From Lineus longissimus (lineage: Eukaryota; Nemertea; Pilidiophora; Heteronemertea; Lineidae): a DNA stretch of 64,000 bases. The notes beneath the pieces are model-generated. The model searched no databases, was not told the origin of the DNA, and worked only from the letters and a program-made list of their open reading frames with translations. This document shows positions 61,864 through 64,000 of this stretch, in pieces. Position numbers and translations under genes: made by a program. Position 1 is the stretch's first letter, and each line of letters begins with the position of its first letter. The stretch is from positions 4,247,501 through 4,311,500 of the forward strand of contig NC_088325.1 in NCBI RefSeq assembly GCF_910592395.1, in the 5' to 3' direction.

Positions 61864-64000
61864 TTTGACTCGTTTCGTTTGACCTGTTTCTTTTGAAACG
61901 TTTCAGTGTTTACATACTACCTTAGAAAACAAAGTTATATTGTTAAATGTGTACATGCCGACCGATTCGGGAGGCCACCAGAACCTTATAGAATTTAACG
62001 GCGTTCTGCAAGAAATCTCTGCGATACTTGCAGCTGCAAATACCCCGGATATCATAATTGGTGGTGACTGGACCACATATTTTAGTAGAGCTGATTCAGC
62101 ACTTACCCGAGCTCTCTTAAAATTTATGGAAGAGGAGAGTTTACTTTGTGGAAAGACACATACTGCTTGTGACGTAGATTACACATATGAGAGCAAAATA
62201 ACAGGTGACAGATCACGTATCGATCATTTTTTGGTATCGGATAGTGTTTTTAATAGAATCAAAAAATATAGTGCCCTGCACAAAGCAGACAACCTCTCGA
62301 TCTGACCACTCCAGTTTACAACTGGTTGTTGAAGTAAATAATCAAACTGATAAAAAGTCCGATATCAATGATAGAAAGGCGGTTAAAACCAAGTTATGGG
62401 ACAGGAAGTATTAACAGCCAAATTAGGCGAAATAAATGGTCTCTTTCATGCACTTAGGTGTAATAATTACTCGTGTACGAACCACACTGGGGATATAGAA
62501 AAATTCCACGATGATACAGTATCGGCATGCGTTAGGGCAGGTGATGAAACCATACCTTTTAGTAATAAGAGTACCTTTCGCGGTAGAGCGGGTTGGGACG
62601 AAGAAATCAGTGAGCAACAGAGACGGGCTCAGTTTTGGCATGAGTTATTGGAGGAAAATGGGAGACCAAGAAATGGTTACGTCGCAGACATACGTCGCCA
62701 CACTAGGGCACAATTTAGCGGTAAAACGGGTGAAAAGGAATCAAGATAAGGTAGCTGCAGAAAAATTGGCAAACTCAACTAGGGGTAAGAGTAGTAAGGA
62801 ATTCTGGACAGATGTAAAGAAAATAAAAGGTACAGATCGTGTGACACCTAATACTATGGACGGTGTTGAGGGGAGTGAGGCGATTTCTCAAGTTTTTGCA
62901 AATAAATTCAGTAGGTTATACACCTCAGTTCCGTATGAAGTTGATGAAATGCATGAGTATTTTACAAAATTGCTGTGTTGGTCAATGCCAAAATGATCAT
63001 CGAGTTAATGTGCAGGAAGTTATTCAGGGGGTGAAACAGCATAAAGCGGGAAAAAAAGACAGTATTTCAGACATCAGATCTGATCATTTTATAAATGGTG
63101 GTCCTAAACTTTATACGTATATATCGTTTTCTGCTCAGTTCGATGATCTCACATGGTTACTGTCCTACTAATTTTACAATGTCTAAGGTAATACCGATAC
63201 CTAAAAATAATAGGAAGTCTTTATGTTCATCAGAGAATTATAGAGGTATTTCTCTGAGCAGCATTATTGGCAAGATTCTTGATAACATCCTATTAAAGAA
63301 GTACGATTCTATTTTATCTACATCTGACTCCCAGTTTGGTTTTAAGGCTGGGATGTCAACGGCTACAAGCAGCACTGTTGTGAATGAGGTTATAGAATAT
63401 TACAATAGCTGCAAAACTGCAGTCTACTGTGTTATGCTTGATGCAAGTCGGGCCTTCGATTGTGTTCATTTCATTAAATTATTTAGGGTATTGATGAAGA
63501 AAGGCCTGTGCCCTTTAATTGCACGACTTCTGGCCAATGTATATACAAATCAGATCATGCAAGTACAGTGGAGTGAGGTGTTATCGATGGAATTCTCAGT
63601 TAGGAATGGTGTGAAACAAGGGGGTGTATTATCACCAGTATTGTTCGGTATATATCTTGACGAACTTTTAGATAAATTGGGTAAATCTGGGGTTGGCTGC
63701 CACATGGCAGCATGTTCTTTGGCGCCTTAGCCTATGCAGATGATGCAATTATTTTAGCGCCGTCATTAATCTGACTTAGGGAAATGTTGAAGGTTGCAAG
63801 TGAGTTCTCGCTTGAGTATATGATTTCTTTCAACGCGTTAAAAAGCAAATTTCTTGTATTTGGGTGTAATGATCCTCCACCCGCGGTGGTTTTTCAAGGT
63901 AATGCAATCAGAGTATCCCAAGAGTAAATTCATTTAGGGGTACTTCTGGGTCATGACGTACGACGTAGGCGGATACAACTATGTATATGATCTTTATAAA

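Larger units (their letters stand above)
59079..61921. mobile_element. Mutator-like (MULE) non-autonomous element inside the LINE
   Basis: Perfect 58-bp terminal inverted repeats (59079-59136 and 61864-61921) start GGTAGTATGTAAACACTGAA and contain the palindrome GAAACGTTTC. A 9-bp target duplication with one mismatch flanks it (TTAGAAAGC at 59070-59078, TTAGAAAAC at 61922-61930). Long repeats with 9-bp duplication fit Mutator-like elements. No transposase is seen in the 2.8 kb. The interior has poly-C runs and a pentanucleotide tract. Confidence 0.82.
58714..64000 (+). pseudogene. Non-LTR retrotransposon (LINE), decayed, split by a MULE, runs off the window
   Basis: Endonuclease start (58750-59069: NFTSYNSNGLG, LLLQEHW, then after a frameshift HGGVAIAWDQ) and endonuclease end (61922-62310: LNVYMPTD, IIIGGDWTTYF, SRIDHFLVSDSV) are separated by the inserted element. 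Linker frames follow (62396-62996), then reverse transcriptase from about 63095 (VIPIPKNNRK, ENYRGISL, LDASRAFDCVHF, NGVKQGGVLSP), with the catalytic YADDAI just after a further shift near 63730. At least five frameshifts or stops are visible. The type is a CR1/L2-like APE-endonuclease LINE; the clade is not settled. Its 3' end lies outside the window. Confidence 0.9.

Overview
The window looks like nuclear DNA of an invertebrate animal, probably marine. It has GT-AG introns, an exon pair for a secreted immunoglobulin-domain protein, and many transposable elements, with few host genes. Nothing visible fixes the species. A run of 100 N (17996-18095) shows that it comes from a draft scaffold.

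Layout. Bases 1-23672 are mostly a mosaic of diverged, duplicated, largely non-coding segments, interrupted by a complete PIF/Harbinger transposon (A, 6329-9889), a tRNA-derived SINE relic, a 598-bp foldback element and minisatellites. Bases 23679-42642 are one full-length Polinton/Maverick: 18,964 bp, 250-bp terminal inverted repeats starting with AG, and a 6-bp target duplication GCTGTA. It carries a protein-primed family B DNA polymerase, a retroviral-type integrase, a packaging ATPase, a candidate major capsid protein, two penton-like proteins, an HNH endonuclease, and several membrane and low-complexity proteins. Bases 42953-45230 are a 301-bp satellite with a dimeric higher-order pattern, followed by a ~60-bp minisatellite (45540-46235). 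The immunoglobulin gene exons lie at 48094-49458, with a LINE relic in the intron. From 50629 onward there is a nest of transposons: Harbinger B (50629-58710) contains Harbinger C (53802-57187), and a decayed LINE (58714-64000, running off the window) is split by a Mutator-like element (59079-61921).

Most notable signal. The Polinton interior carries about 24 complete or near-complete copies and 7 half copies of a 25-bp element made of two tiny hairpins (4-bp stem, 3-nt loop) separated by 3 nt. Copies occur in both orientations and between genes. Many also lie inside genes, where most leave the reading frame open (polymerase, HNH protein, penton-like and membrane proteins). Stem variants include paired changes on both arms (GAGC/GCTC against GAAC/GTTC; GGAC/GTCC against TGAC/GTCA, AGAC/GTCT, GTAC/GTAC, CAAC/GTTG), which supports the folded form rather than simple sequence repetition. 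I noticed none outside the Polinton. I know of similar designs only from fungal mitochondrial double-hairpin elements and bacterial in-frame palindromic repeats.

Other Polinton points. Nine start codons are embedded in TAAATG, the arrangement of poxvirus late promoters, and a zinc-ribbon gene resembling VLTF3-type late transcription factors is present but frameshifted. The element is decaying: the candidate capsid gene, the integrase chromodomain and the ATPase each carry stops or frameshifts, while the polymerase remains open.
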